NCBI GenBank assembly: GCA_019722365.1
Contig: JADFUC010000979.1
Coordinates: 124,001 to 188,000 of the forward strand
Direction: 5' to 3'
DNA from: Lithospermum erythrorhizon
Taxonomy: Eukaryota > Streptophyta > Magnoliopsida > Boraginales > Boraginaceae
DNA: 64,000 nucleotides
The position numbers were made by a program, and so were the translations under genes. Under the pieces are notes generated by a model. The model was not told the DNA's origin. It did no database searches and saw only the letters and a program-made list of their open reading frames with translations. This document shows positions 1 through 9,878 of this stretch, in pieces (position 1 is the first letter of the stretch; every line of letters starts with the position of its first letter).

Positions 1-1420
1 TTAATTCAATTGTTGGTTGAAGTATTTGTTTTTTAAAAAATCAAATACATCAAAAGGTGTTCCTAACTATTTGCTTTTCTTCGAAAAAAAAGATTAAAAG
101 AAAAAATGGTCACCGATGATTGAATCGCAATTCAATAAATGCATGTAAGCATGAGCCGAAAGAAAGAAAAAAAATGGAATAGAAACAGATTGAATAATAA
201 AACGATAGAGGTGTTTAGGGTCGGAGCTGTAGAAAGCATGGCATAAAAGCTTTAATTATTTTTTAAATAAATTTTGAAGTATAACTTTAATGCACAAGCG
301 TACCCCTAAAAGGAAAGAAGGAAAAAGGCACGCTAAAAAAGTGGAAATCGGGGATTAAAAAATTTCACGGCCGTGATATTTATTACCACCGTGTACATCA
401 CACGCATTAGCCTTTTATACTACCTATACCTACAAGCAAAAACCAAGAAAACGGGTAGTAATGTCGGTAATATTCTTAATCTCAATCCGATTACTTTTTT
501 CATATAGTAAATATTTCATTAACGAAATGTTTGATACGGGGCAAGTTTTGGTCTTAATTCATCTTGTTGGTCAAGTATTTGTTTTTAAAAATCAAATATA
601 ACAAAACGTGACTAACTATTTGCTTTTGGAAAAAAAAAATCAAAGTTAAAAACTTACAGATTTACGAATCATAATTCAATAAATTTAATGTAAGATACTG
701 AAAACAATGGTTAAAAAAGATTTAATAGAAACGAATCAATAATAAACGAGCATGATTTACAATCAAGCATGACGACAATCAAGGCGCTAAGTACCTAATG
801 CAGCCTCTTTTATACTACCTTTACAAGCAAAAATAAAGAAAACGGGTCACTAGTAATGTCGGTAATATTCTTAATATCAATCTGATTGCTTTTCTTCATA
901 TAACAAATGTTTTATTAACGGAATGTTTGATACGGGCAGCAAGATAAAAAAGAGCGGAATGGAAACAGATTGAATAATAAAATGCTAGAGGCCGATAAGG
1001 GTAACAATAAAATTAGAGGTCAAGGCAGGTAATTGGGTAAAAACGGAGACAACATTTAATTATGTTTTCAATAAAAAATTGAAGGTACAACTTCTCTAAT
1101 GCAAGAAGTACAACCTCTCAAGTCAAAAAAGAAGCACATGCTGAAAAAATCGCTAAACGGCCAATAGTAATGTTCTCCGTAATATTCTTAATATCAATCC
1201 GATCGCTTTTCTTCATACGACAAATGTTTCATTAATGGAATGTTTGATACGGGCGCCAGCATAAAAATGTGCATAAAATTAAACGGATTTGTGCATAAAC
1301 GCTGTGGCCGAGAAAGGTAACAATAAAAATATAAGTCGAGGCGCGGATTCTGTAAAGCATTTGAGACAACATTAATTATGTTTTCACAAAAATTCTCATG
1401 ATAACTTTCTAACGCCGCGA
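1..1420. repeat. Degenerate tandem repeat, about four variable copies
   Basis: Blocks recur with changes. A segment reading GTAATGTCGGTAATATTC or close to it starts near 457, 855 and 1167, each time followed by a run ending in ATGTTTGATACGGG. A block like GATTGAATAATAAAA occurs near 187, 727, 970 and 1280. The opening TTAATTCA-TTGTTGGT-AAGTATTTG recurs near 551. Spacing varies from about 300 to 540 bases, so this is not a clean satellite. It could be the edge of a satellite field or the sub-repeated non-coding part of a retrotransposon. No protein is supported here; short frames on the minus strand are AT-rich and lack family features. Confidence 0.6.
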
Positions 1421-2148
1421 TAACCCTTTCTGCCAAAAAAAATTTAAAAAGCAAAAAAATAAAATAAAAATTTCGGCAACGCGCCGGAAAATATGACGAC
1501 AAACTCGTTTAGAACACGCATTGTTCTCTTTTATATAACCTATGATGAGGGACCATGTTATATAATTTTTTGGCAGGCATGAGTGATCCAAAATATTTTT
1601 CTCTAAATTATTAAATTTATACCAGATTTAAATTTTTTACATCAAACATTCGTTGCATGTCTTGGATAATTAATGTTGGATTAGTGGTTGTGAATTCAAA
1701 ATTTGACAATTCATTTGAATATCAAAATATTGTGCAAAAAATAAAATGGAAAGAATGAACCTTGGAAATGAAAATTTTGTCCTACATATAAAATTAGAAG
1801 TGTGTGAAAAAACATCACTTAATAAGCTTTTTTTTTTAATGGTGAAATTTGACCCATCAAGTTTCTAGGTGCAAAACTTAATTAGTTTGAAAATGAAATT
1901 GTTGTCACCAAGAGTTGAACTATTTTATTAATTTAAGGTTTACAAAATACTTCGTAATTATTATTCTGATTTCTGGGTATCAGGGCATAACCGACAATAT
2001 AGTCCAGTAAATATGACATTAATGTATCGCTTCCCTAACAGTAACAACACTGTCACAGTTATTAAGTGAAATTATACCACAATTATCTCGAAACTTATTA
2101 ACCATACTATAAAGTAAAATACCTCATCCCAAGAGAGGTATTTCCAAA
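1421..2148. other. Intergenic, no gene seen
   Basis: AT-rich sequence between the repeat and the 3' end of the BAHD gene. The last 100 or so bases are the likely 3' untranslated region of that gene, because a decayed copy of the same stretch follows the pseudogene end at 8149-8310. Nothing else is recognisable. Confidence 0.5.
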
Positions 2149-3459
2149 TCAATTAAGTTCATCAGCTAATGTTGAGACTTGAGACTCAACCAGAAACTTG
2201 TCGAGGTCCATATAAAAGCTTTGTTCATTAAATTCATCACTCTCCAGCATGTTTATCCATGCTTCTACTCCTTCTCCACATCTACTACTCATCAAAATCA
2301 CAACATTCTTCAGTGGATATACTCCAGGACAAACATAAATAGGCTTCCCCCACCCAAAATTCAACTCATACCATGGAAATCTACTCCAACTTGAAAAATA
2401 AACTATTTCCACACCTTCCTTTGTGACCAACTCAACAAATTTTTCAAGACCATCTAAGATCTCTTGATTATCACCCTTTTCTGCATTCCTCAAATAAAAA
2501 TCACCATCAACATTTTTTACTGCTTCCTTATATTTACCAACAAGGTTACTAAAGGACTTATCATCCCCAGGCATCAACATTGCAACTACCACTGATAAAA
2601 CAATGTTCCCAAATGCATTTTGTGTGATGGGTTTACTCATTCTTGCTCTCAAATCTATTGCCTGATATGAACAAAACATATTTCCCGGGTTTTTCGACTG
2701 CCCAATGAAATATTTCCAAATTGAAGCTGAAACAACTTCCACCCTTGATGGATTCTTCAATTCCACCCTGCTAGCAATTTCTTTGAGTTTGTCCAATTTC
2801 TCCTTTTCGAACACGATCCTCTTAGCCGTGAGTTTCTCTTTATTAGATAGATTTAGATCAGTCGTAAAAGAAGTCTTGGATAAATCCAGAGGGGGGTAAG
2901 GGGCAGCCCCATAGACCGGTGGCGCGATTTCTTCGCCACCACGGCATGTAGCTGCCCATGCTTGCATAAAAATTGCAAGAGATTTCACATCAGCCACTTC
3001 ATGTGACATGCAAACACCAATAGCAATTCCTCCACAATCAAAGAAATTAATTTGCATTGCAAGTGGGATATCACATCCTATTTCTTGGGCTTGTTCAGGA
3101 ACCAAATTCTTTAACTCATCCATTTTGGGTTCTTTGAGTACATTTGCTAGTTGAGTATGCACAAAAGCATGAACAACTTCCACCCCTTCATCATTGCAGT
3201 CAACAGATAGGTTATTTCTTCTGATTCTTCCGGCTAAAGGGTAGAATAAAGTTAGGGTCCTTGATAAAGATTCTTTGAATTGTTGGGATTTTTCAGAAAT
3301 TGATGAATCGTCATCATATTGGAAGAAGAAAATGAGTGAAATGTAACATCGTGGCATTGTTTGGTCCATCAAGAAAAGCTTGTGATTTCTGAGATGAGGT
3401 GGTGTTGGAGATGATGGTTTGATCATCTCTTTTGATGTTATTTCGATGCATGTTGCCAT
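2149..3459 (-). CDS. BAHD acyltransferase, vinorine synthase-like group
   Basis: This 436-residue intronless gene encodes a cytosolic BAHD enzyme, a family that moves an acyl group from acyl-CoA to an alcohol or amine in specialised metabolism. The catalytic HXXXD motif is HEVAD at residues 153-157. The structural DFGWG motif is NFGWG at 367-371, with Asp replaced by Asn. A YPLAGR segment lies at 73-78, as in the family. Length fits the usual 430-460. The start is the first ATG of the frame and gives the family N-terminus (MATCIEITSKEMIKPSSPTP). The overall look is closest to the vinorine synthase/stemmadenine acetyltransferase clade; the acceptor substrate cannot be told from sequence. Pieces of further copies lie at 8149, 8943 and 17592 on the other strand. 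Family assignment is very sure, substrate is not. Confidence 0.95.
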   Translation of the reverse strand: MATCIEITSKEMIKPSSPTPPHLRNHKLFLMDQTMPRCYISLIFFFQYDDDSSISEKSQQFKESLSRTLTLFYPLAGRIRRNNLSVDCNDEGVEVVHAFVHTQLANVLKEPKMDELKNLVPEQAQEIGCDIPLAMQINFFDCGGIAIGVCMSHEVADVKSLAIFMQAWAATCRGGEEIAPPVYGAAPYPPLDLSKTSFTTDLNLSNKEKLTAKRIVFEKEKLDKLKEIASRVELKNPSRVEVVSASIWKYFIGQSKNPGNMFCSYQAIDLRARMSKPITQNAFGNIVLSVVVAMLMPGDDKSFSNLVGKYKEAVKNVDGDFYLRNAEKGDNQEILDGLEKFVELVTKEGVEIVYFSSWSRFPWYELNFGWGKPIYVCPGVYPLKNVVILMSSRCGEGVEAWINMLESDEFNEQSFYMDLDKFLVESQVSTLADELN

Positions 3460-3880
3460 GTTTAACTACTTTTGAGTATTATTATATTATTTGTGTGAAT
3501 CAAGATTGTATTTATATTGCTTAAGGTATATATTCGATCTTCTATTTACTCCGTAATATATATGAGTGATTATGATATTCTTATGAATTTCTCATAGAAT
3601 CATTTGATTTTTATTCTTAGTTGGAAGATAAGCATATATTGTAGTATTATTACTTTTATCCTTGGTTAGAACATTCAGCAAATATTCGTATCTAATCCCC
3701 ATTCGAGAAATGATGCCACTCCAATAGCGGGAGAATATAATTATGAGGTAAGTTTGATCGATTCAGTACTTTTACAGAATTGTTAGGCTTCAAATTCGAC
3801 AGCCCTATTCGGGTGGGGACATAGCAATTAAAATTGAATCCGAATTTCATTATGAGTTTCGTGAAATAAGCTCGAATTTT
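3460..3880. other. Upstream region of the BAHD gene, copied at 17915
   Basis: Non-coding. A run around 3612-3640 (ATTCTTAGTT, then AAGATAAGCATAT) and a later TTCATTATGAG near 3848 recur in the same orientation and order at about 17920-18090. This block therefore accompanied a duplication. No clear promoter element could be fixed by eye. Confidence 0.4.
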
Positions 3881-6480
3881 GATAATTCAAGTAATAATTG
3901 GAAGGTATTGCTTTCCTACTTAAAAGCAAATCGAGCCCAAACGAAAGTGTATAAGCCCAGAAGTCTTCTTTCGTCTTTTTACTCACAGCTAAGAAAGGAA
4001 ATGACATCGTACTTGCTTAAGTGATATGGTGCTTGCTTATTTTTATTTCAGAGCTAAGAAACCTCTCATCTTAATCTGCCAAAACAAGACACAGGTATCT
4101 TTTTTATTGTTCTTGCTTGAGCCGTGACCTCCACCTCGCTTCCAATTTTTTCTTTCGCTTTTTTGTTGTCTCTTCGTCGTAACGCAAAGGTTGCTTTCAA
4201 GTTTCAAGAAGTAAAGTGTTGATATCGAATACGGGAGATTAGTGGTAAGGTTGTTGATATTTGACTTGACTAGGTTAGTACTTTCATCACACGTTTATAA
4301 TCTTTCATACATTATGAATATGTGTATTGTGCATATTTTTGGGTTGTTATGAAGTGGATAATTATTAAAAGGATTACGAGTATGCTAATATGATAATTAG
4401 TAAGAGGTGGATATATGGAAAATTATTTATTGAGATGAAGATTTAATAAAATGTGATCTTGATTATATTAGTGTACGATATAATGGTACCACGGTATAAG
4501 TATGAAATGGAGTTGATTGGTAATTGGTTGTATTGAGAAACTATGTTGAATAATCAATATATGAGATATTGAAATGTTTATAGACTTAGGATATTATGAT
4601 ATGACTATATATTAATATGGGTAAAGATTTAATGTTATACAATAATAACTATTAAGTAATGAGATTATATGTGTTTATGAATGTAATGAATAGAAAGGAA
4701 TAAATCATTTAGTTGATAACATTAAAGAGATGAGATAAAGAAATCTTGAAAATGAATTGTGTGATATTGATGTGAATATAGGATCATTGAGATTTATAAT
4801 TTTATGTAAAGAAGATAACATGATGATAGAATGTGGTAAGATTATGAAAGTTAGGCTATGATATTGAGTTGTGAGATGTGATGATAGCAGAAGTTAATAA
4901 TAAGGTGATGATAACGTTATCATAAGATGGTTTATATAAATTAGATATTGTCCGTACATGTGTATTGTATAATCTTATGGTTGCATGGCATGAGATATTG
5001 CTATGTTTTGATAGGAATTATGATGTGAAACGATCGATTAGCAGTTGTGATAGCTTGAAATAATAGCATATATATGAGGGAATATATATTGATGGAGTCG
5101 ATTGTCTTTGGCAAGTCATGATTGATAGTGATATATGGAAAAGAATGGTGACACGATGATGATGAATACTTGAGATAGATGTGTTAGAGGGTATTGAGTT
5201 GCGATGATGTTGTAGTGATATTGAAATGGTTATGTATCGCCCGTGATGTTATAAGTATGGCAATATTGTGGTGAATTTGTGTTGTGACTTATGATGCTTG
5301 ATATGTCTAAGAATTCTCTAGAATCAGCGGTCTCATAAGGATCATTTAGTATTGTTCGCAAAATCAGCGGCTTGTGTGTCGATATTTGTTAGAATCATCG
5401 GCCCTATGGGCGGTATTGATAGAATCAACGATCTTATGATTTGGCTAAAAATGTGATTGTGTGTAACGAAGACTTCTATTCCGGTTAGTTAGTTTCCTCC
5501 TGCTTGAGGTTGAGGTGTATTCTGTAATCTACTTGAGTGTAGAGGTAGCGGGAGTTATTGGTCTTCGTTTGCTTGGTGTAGAGGCAGCGAATAGCGTTAT
5601 TTTTCCTCCTTGAGTTGAGGTGTATTCGATCTACTTCAGTGCTAAGTAGCGGCGGAGATTATATTTTGTTGATCTCTCGTTCTTTGAATTTGACTAGCGA
5701 TGTGACTTTTGATTATTCTGATATTTTTGTCTTTCGTTCTTTGATAGAAATGACAAGTGATGTTGAACTTTTCTTACATTAGAGGGAGTAGACTGCAACG
5801 AGGAAATATAGTTATTTGCTTATGTGATATATTAGGAGTTCTTGATTTTGTAGGTGATCTTATATTATATTGAGTTATTTGATATTATCGTGTTATTTAA
5901 TATTATTGAATTATTTTGTAGAGATTGAGAGTTGTATTAAATTATTTGGAGATATTAAATTATGAGGATCATATAGGTGACTATTGAGATGAATAAGTAT
6001 GATAAAATATAATGAAAGTAATTATCACGATTATGCGATGTACATGTTTATATATGTGTGGTTGAATATGAGCATTACGTAGTGATAGCGAGAACTTTCG
6101 CTTCGCTCCTTATTTTACAGGGACAGCTATTGTTTGTTGTTCAGGAAAAGTCGGCATTGAAGCATCATTTGTGGCGATGAGTCGAGTAAATCATGATTCG
6201 AGATTTGGGTGGCTAGGATATCCTCAACAGTCTTCAGTGTGTACCTTGTGTTGTGTCAAAGTATGTATTTAGAAAACGTGTTGTATATGATTTGTACGAT
6301 TGATGAATTGTGAAGTGTAATATTTGTTGTTGTCTTAGATCACCATCTGGGCCTAGTCACGTTGTATTTTTCCTTCATTCTTTTGGTCCAGGTTGTATGG
6401 TGACTCTGATGTTCATGTTGTTGGCGAACCTAACCTGCGAGAGGCGGCCGACTGCAGAGGCGGAGTAGTTACATTTGGAA
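3881..6480. repeat. LTR-retrotransposon-like non-coding DNA (probable long LTR)
   Basis: There is no open frame of note on either strand, and the plus strand is rich in G and T. Two families of internal sub-repeats are visible. Four short blocks near 5328, 5364, 5390 and 5420 share the core AATCA-CGG. A longer block near 5506 recurs near 5609 (TTTCCTCCT, TTGAG, GAGGTGTATTC, then a CTACTT...TAGCGG tail). Long, ORF-free stretches with sub-repeats are typical of the large LTRs of plant Gypsy elements. I could not find the partner LTR or exact ends, so class and limits are inferred. Confidence 0.4.
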
Positions 6481-8148
6481 TTAAATTTCGAATACGAATT
6501 CAAATAATAATTCAATTTGAGATTTGAAATTCAAGAAGGCATTCGATAACTTCTTTGTATTATATTCGTATTCGATATTCAATTCATTTCGAGTAATATT
6601 CAATTCGCTTTTAATATTTGAATATTAATATTTAGCCGGATTTTCATATTGATATTAGTTTCAATATTAATTACCTGCGATTAAATTTTATTAATTATTT
6701 TAATTTAATTCAATTCAATTTATTTGGATTAATTAAAATAAGTAAATCTGAACCAATAACACAATTACACATGGAGATTAGGACTTGATCAACCTCCAAT
6801 TAAAATCGTACACGTGTAAAATTAAGGGTTCAAGAATGTTTTTGTACAGGGAAATTAACTAAAGTAGTGAAATTAAGTTTTATCTTTAATTAAAATATAA
6901 TTATACATCTCGTGTGATGATGTGGCATTAAAATATTGTTCCCAATTTCTGAGTTAAATAATAATTTGGAGGAAAGCGGGATCAAAATTGGATTTTTAAC
7001 TTGATAAAAGCAGTACCGAAATGGTGATCAGATAAAAATAAGCGAGCTAGAGATAAATCTTTTACCTTTGCAAGAAAGTCAAAAGCGGCGGAAACATATG
7101 TGCCGTGTTCTCCAAACTCGGCAAGAATATTAATATTATTTTGATATTAAATATTCTGGTTGGGAATCTTTATTTAATAATCTTCAAGATCGCAATCAAA
7201 ATGGATCAACTAATCGAGAAGAGAGCCCAAAGCTTGTATATCGTACCCCAGATTTCATTAGAAAATTTCATCGTGAAACATACAAAAAATTAACAAAGAT
7301 CACCGAGAGGTTTAGCTAAGGCATTTCGGGAAAGATTTGTTCATTACGGAGAAAAACATCTGATAACTGGCTCTGAGAGTGCACAAATTTGAGAGTTGAG
7401 TGAAGAGCGTAAAGAAAATCTTCAACCAAAATAGCCGAGGAGTGGGTACAGGTTGGTGCTACAAACAGTAATTCCGAGGATCAAGACCCAAAACCTAATG
7501 AGAATCTATTCATTTAGTCTTATAAATCAAATATCGAATAACTAATTGTAAGCTGCTAGAAAGATTTTGATACCCCATTTATAAATATCTTTCATACAAT
7601 AATACAAATCCCTTTGAGGAAGTACAAAAAATAATTTATCAAATCTATTGGGGGTTAGGCCAGCTATCAATCTATTTAACTCTCTCTAGCGGATTAACGA
7701 CTACTTGAAGGATGTTAGATTTGGTTTGAGTATGAACTTGTGGACTTGATTTAGGCGCCTCTTGTGAGGAAACGGCAGTTTGTGTGTGCAGACCGTTCTA
7801 TGATCCTAAGCTTTTATTTGGATTTGTGCACTCAATTTGGAGGTGAAGGACTAGATAGGAGTTTGGATCAATGTGATCTACGAAATTTGGATAGAAGACT
7901 CGAGGTCCTTGGACTTGGTCTTGACTTGGATATGCTCAGTCGGGGAATCATGCTTGTCGCTCGTATGGTATGCGGACTTGATCTTGATCTTTAGACTTGA
8001 GTCGAGTAGGACTTAGAACTTGATTTAGGCGTAATACATGAGAGAGAGATGCCCGCGAGCCGTATAGCTAAGAGAGAGAGCGAGGTCGGTGCTTGCTCAC
8101 ACTCCCGAAGCTTTGAGGTGTTATTCTTGTCGAGAGAGAGGATGTGTG
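6481..8148. other. Repeat-derived region without a gene
   Basis: AT-rich up to 7690, then a part rich in CTTGGA/GATTTGG words (7700-8140). Short open frames there are low-complexity (Leu/Asp-rich) and match no family. The 7700-8000 part shares wording with 47940-48010 (CTTGGATATG, CAGTCGGGG), so both are probably fragments of one dispersed repeat. Confidence 0.35.
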
Positions 8149-8310
8149 CAAAGTCTCAGTATTAGCTGATGAACTTGATTTGGAAATATCTCTCTTGGGA
8201 TGAGATCTATCTTTTATTTTATAGTTAATTTGATTATGGTTAATAAGTTTATAGATGATTGCGACATAGTCTCAATAAATATGACATTTTATTGTTATTA
8301 TTATCAGGAT
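8149..8310 (+). pseudogene. 3' end of a BAHD acyltransferase copy with its 3' flank
   Basis: The stretch reads like the last eight codons of the intact gene at 2149-3459 (ending in -LADEL) and continues through its 3' untranslated region. Shared words include TCTCTTGGGATGAG and GGTTAATAAGTTT. It lies on the plus strand, opposite to the intact gene. The stop codon is lost through a short deletion and no upstream coding sequence is attached. It is a remnant of a second copy. Confidence 0.75.
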
Positions 8311-8888
8311 GAAAGTTGTCACATTTCTTATTTTGACTATATCGACAATTAATTCGTTAAGTTTACTTTTAATTTTAGGGTAGGCCACTGAAGACAACTT
8401 ATTTGTAAACCATAAATTAATAAAAGAATTGAAGATGCATTTTCATGAAAAAGTTGAATCGGATAATAACAGGCATGCTTTTGCTATTGTTAATAAGAAA
8501 ATCGAGGTTAGCATACATGTAGTGTATGAATTATTTCTATGTCCTATTGACTATTGTCAAGTGATGCTAAAGAGGTTATTAGAATCGTTTATTTCAGTAT
8601 GGGTCTGGTAAACCATCAATGAAGATGCAATTTAAACAAAAAAGAAGGGTTGAATAACTATAATATGGGATTCTCCTGTGTCGGTGGGAAGAATATCATA
8701 ATAATCACGTATATTAATCGAAAGAATAATATATCCTTTATTGTTAATTATATGGACCTATAAATTCATAAACTTCATTAATGTGTCTTCGTGTTCAATG
8801 ATCATGACATTATCATGCCTTGAGGTTTCTTGAACATAGAGGCGTCTAGGTGTTACAAAAGTTAAAAAGACTTTATTAATATATATTG

Positions 8889-8923
<35 letters not shown>

Positions 8924-8942
8924 AAAAATAACTGATCAAATA
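8311..8942. other. Spacer with an AT microsatellite
   Basis: No gene seen. A short (AT)n run occupies about 8891-8920. Open frames that cross it are by-products of the repeat. Confidence 0.5.
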
Positions 8943-9013
8943 ATGGGAACATGTGGTAGTTGCAATGTTGATGAATGGGGATGATAAGTCCTTTAGTAAC
9001 CTTGTTGGTAAAT

Positions 9014-9018
9014 ATAAG
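9014..9018 (+). repeat. Target-site duplication, left copy (ATAAG)
   Basis: ATAAG here and at 17592-17596 flank the Copia element and belong to the interrupted BAHD reading frame. Five bases is the standard duplication size for Copia integrases. Confidence 0.8.
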
Positions 9019-9878
9019 TAGAAAAGTGAAGCTCTTCAGCTTGACTTGATCAAGTATCGGAAACAGCTTGATCAAAACACTTTTATCCAGCGATCAAATA
9101 TCGATCTGATAAGCAAAGGGCGATAATGTAAAACATACCAAGATTGTTTACCTAGTTAGATGCAAAATGCTTTCGTCGAGGCGGTAGCCATGAGAGAAAC
9201 TTCCACTATTCTTGAAGTTATTACTGGCGAGGTCTTGCTTTAAGCGATCCACGTTTCCGCGATGCCTAACTTCAACTTCAACTTGGCTTCTAAGACTAGG
9301 AACCTCCTATACATGTTACTCACTTGTCGATACTATCCCGGCCTTTCGTATTACAATCTCGAAAGAAAAAAAACAACGAGTTGTAACAGCAGAAATGCGA
9401 TTGAATTCAGAAGGCAGTAGAATGCTTAGCGAAGATTGACTATACTACACACGAGTATGCTTTTCTCTTAATACAGAATGCTCTGAATAATAAAATATGT
9501 TAGTCTTTCATTTCTTCAATTCAACGGTCTTTATATAGTGTAGCAGGTGCTTGCGAAGGGGTTTCCTTCATTTATGGTAAGATGTTTTGATATAGAAATC
9601 ACCAAAATGTACGCAGTATATGAGCACTTCCGCCAACTTCAACACTTGCCTTAATAAACAATCTTGCATTCGCCGGGGCATTTGAGATCTACAAAGATTG
9701 GCAAGTCTCGTGCACAAAGCGAAATCTCGCTTAACTCGATAAATATGGCGGGGCATCGAAAAATACCAAACCATTGTTTTACGACAACAGCATTAGATAT
9801 CTTAAATACCATTATGCGTGATCGCTGACAACGCCAATCTTTAGCGAAGGCTCGGAGTCGCTATCTTCGCATCCAACA
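9019..9878 (-). repeat. 3' LTR of the Sirevirus-like Copia element
   Basis: It aligns over its length with 16755-17591. Shared landmarks include GCGATCCACGTTTC, CGATACTATCCCGG, TATGCTTTTCTCTTAATACA and GGTCTTTATATAGTGTAG. It ends in CA; the opposite end starts TA where TG is expected. Differences from the partner are dominated by small indels. Confidence 0.8.

Noticed and set aside
7764..7994. Leu/Asp-rich 76-codon frame ending LDLDL
   Set aside because: Low complexity, lies in dispersed repeat sequence, no homologue recognised.
8758..9075. 105-codon minus-strand frame with repeated Tyr-Ile
   Set aside because: Crosses an (AT)n microsatellite and the edge of an LTR; the open frame is a by-product.
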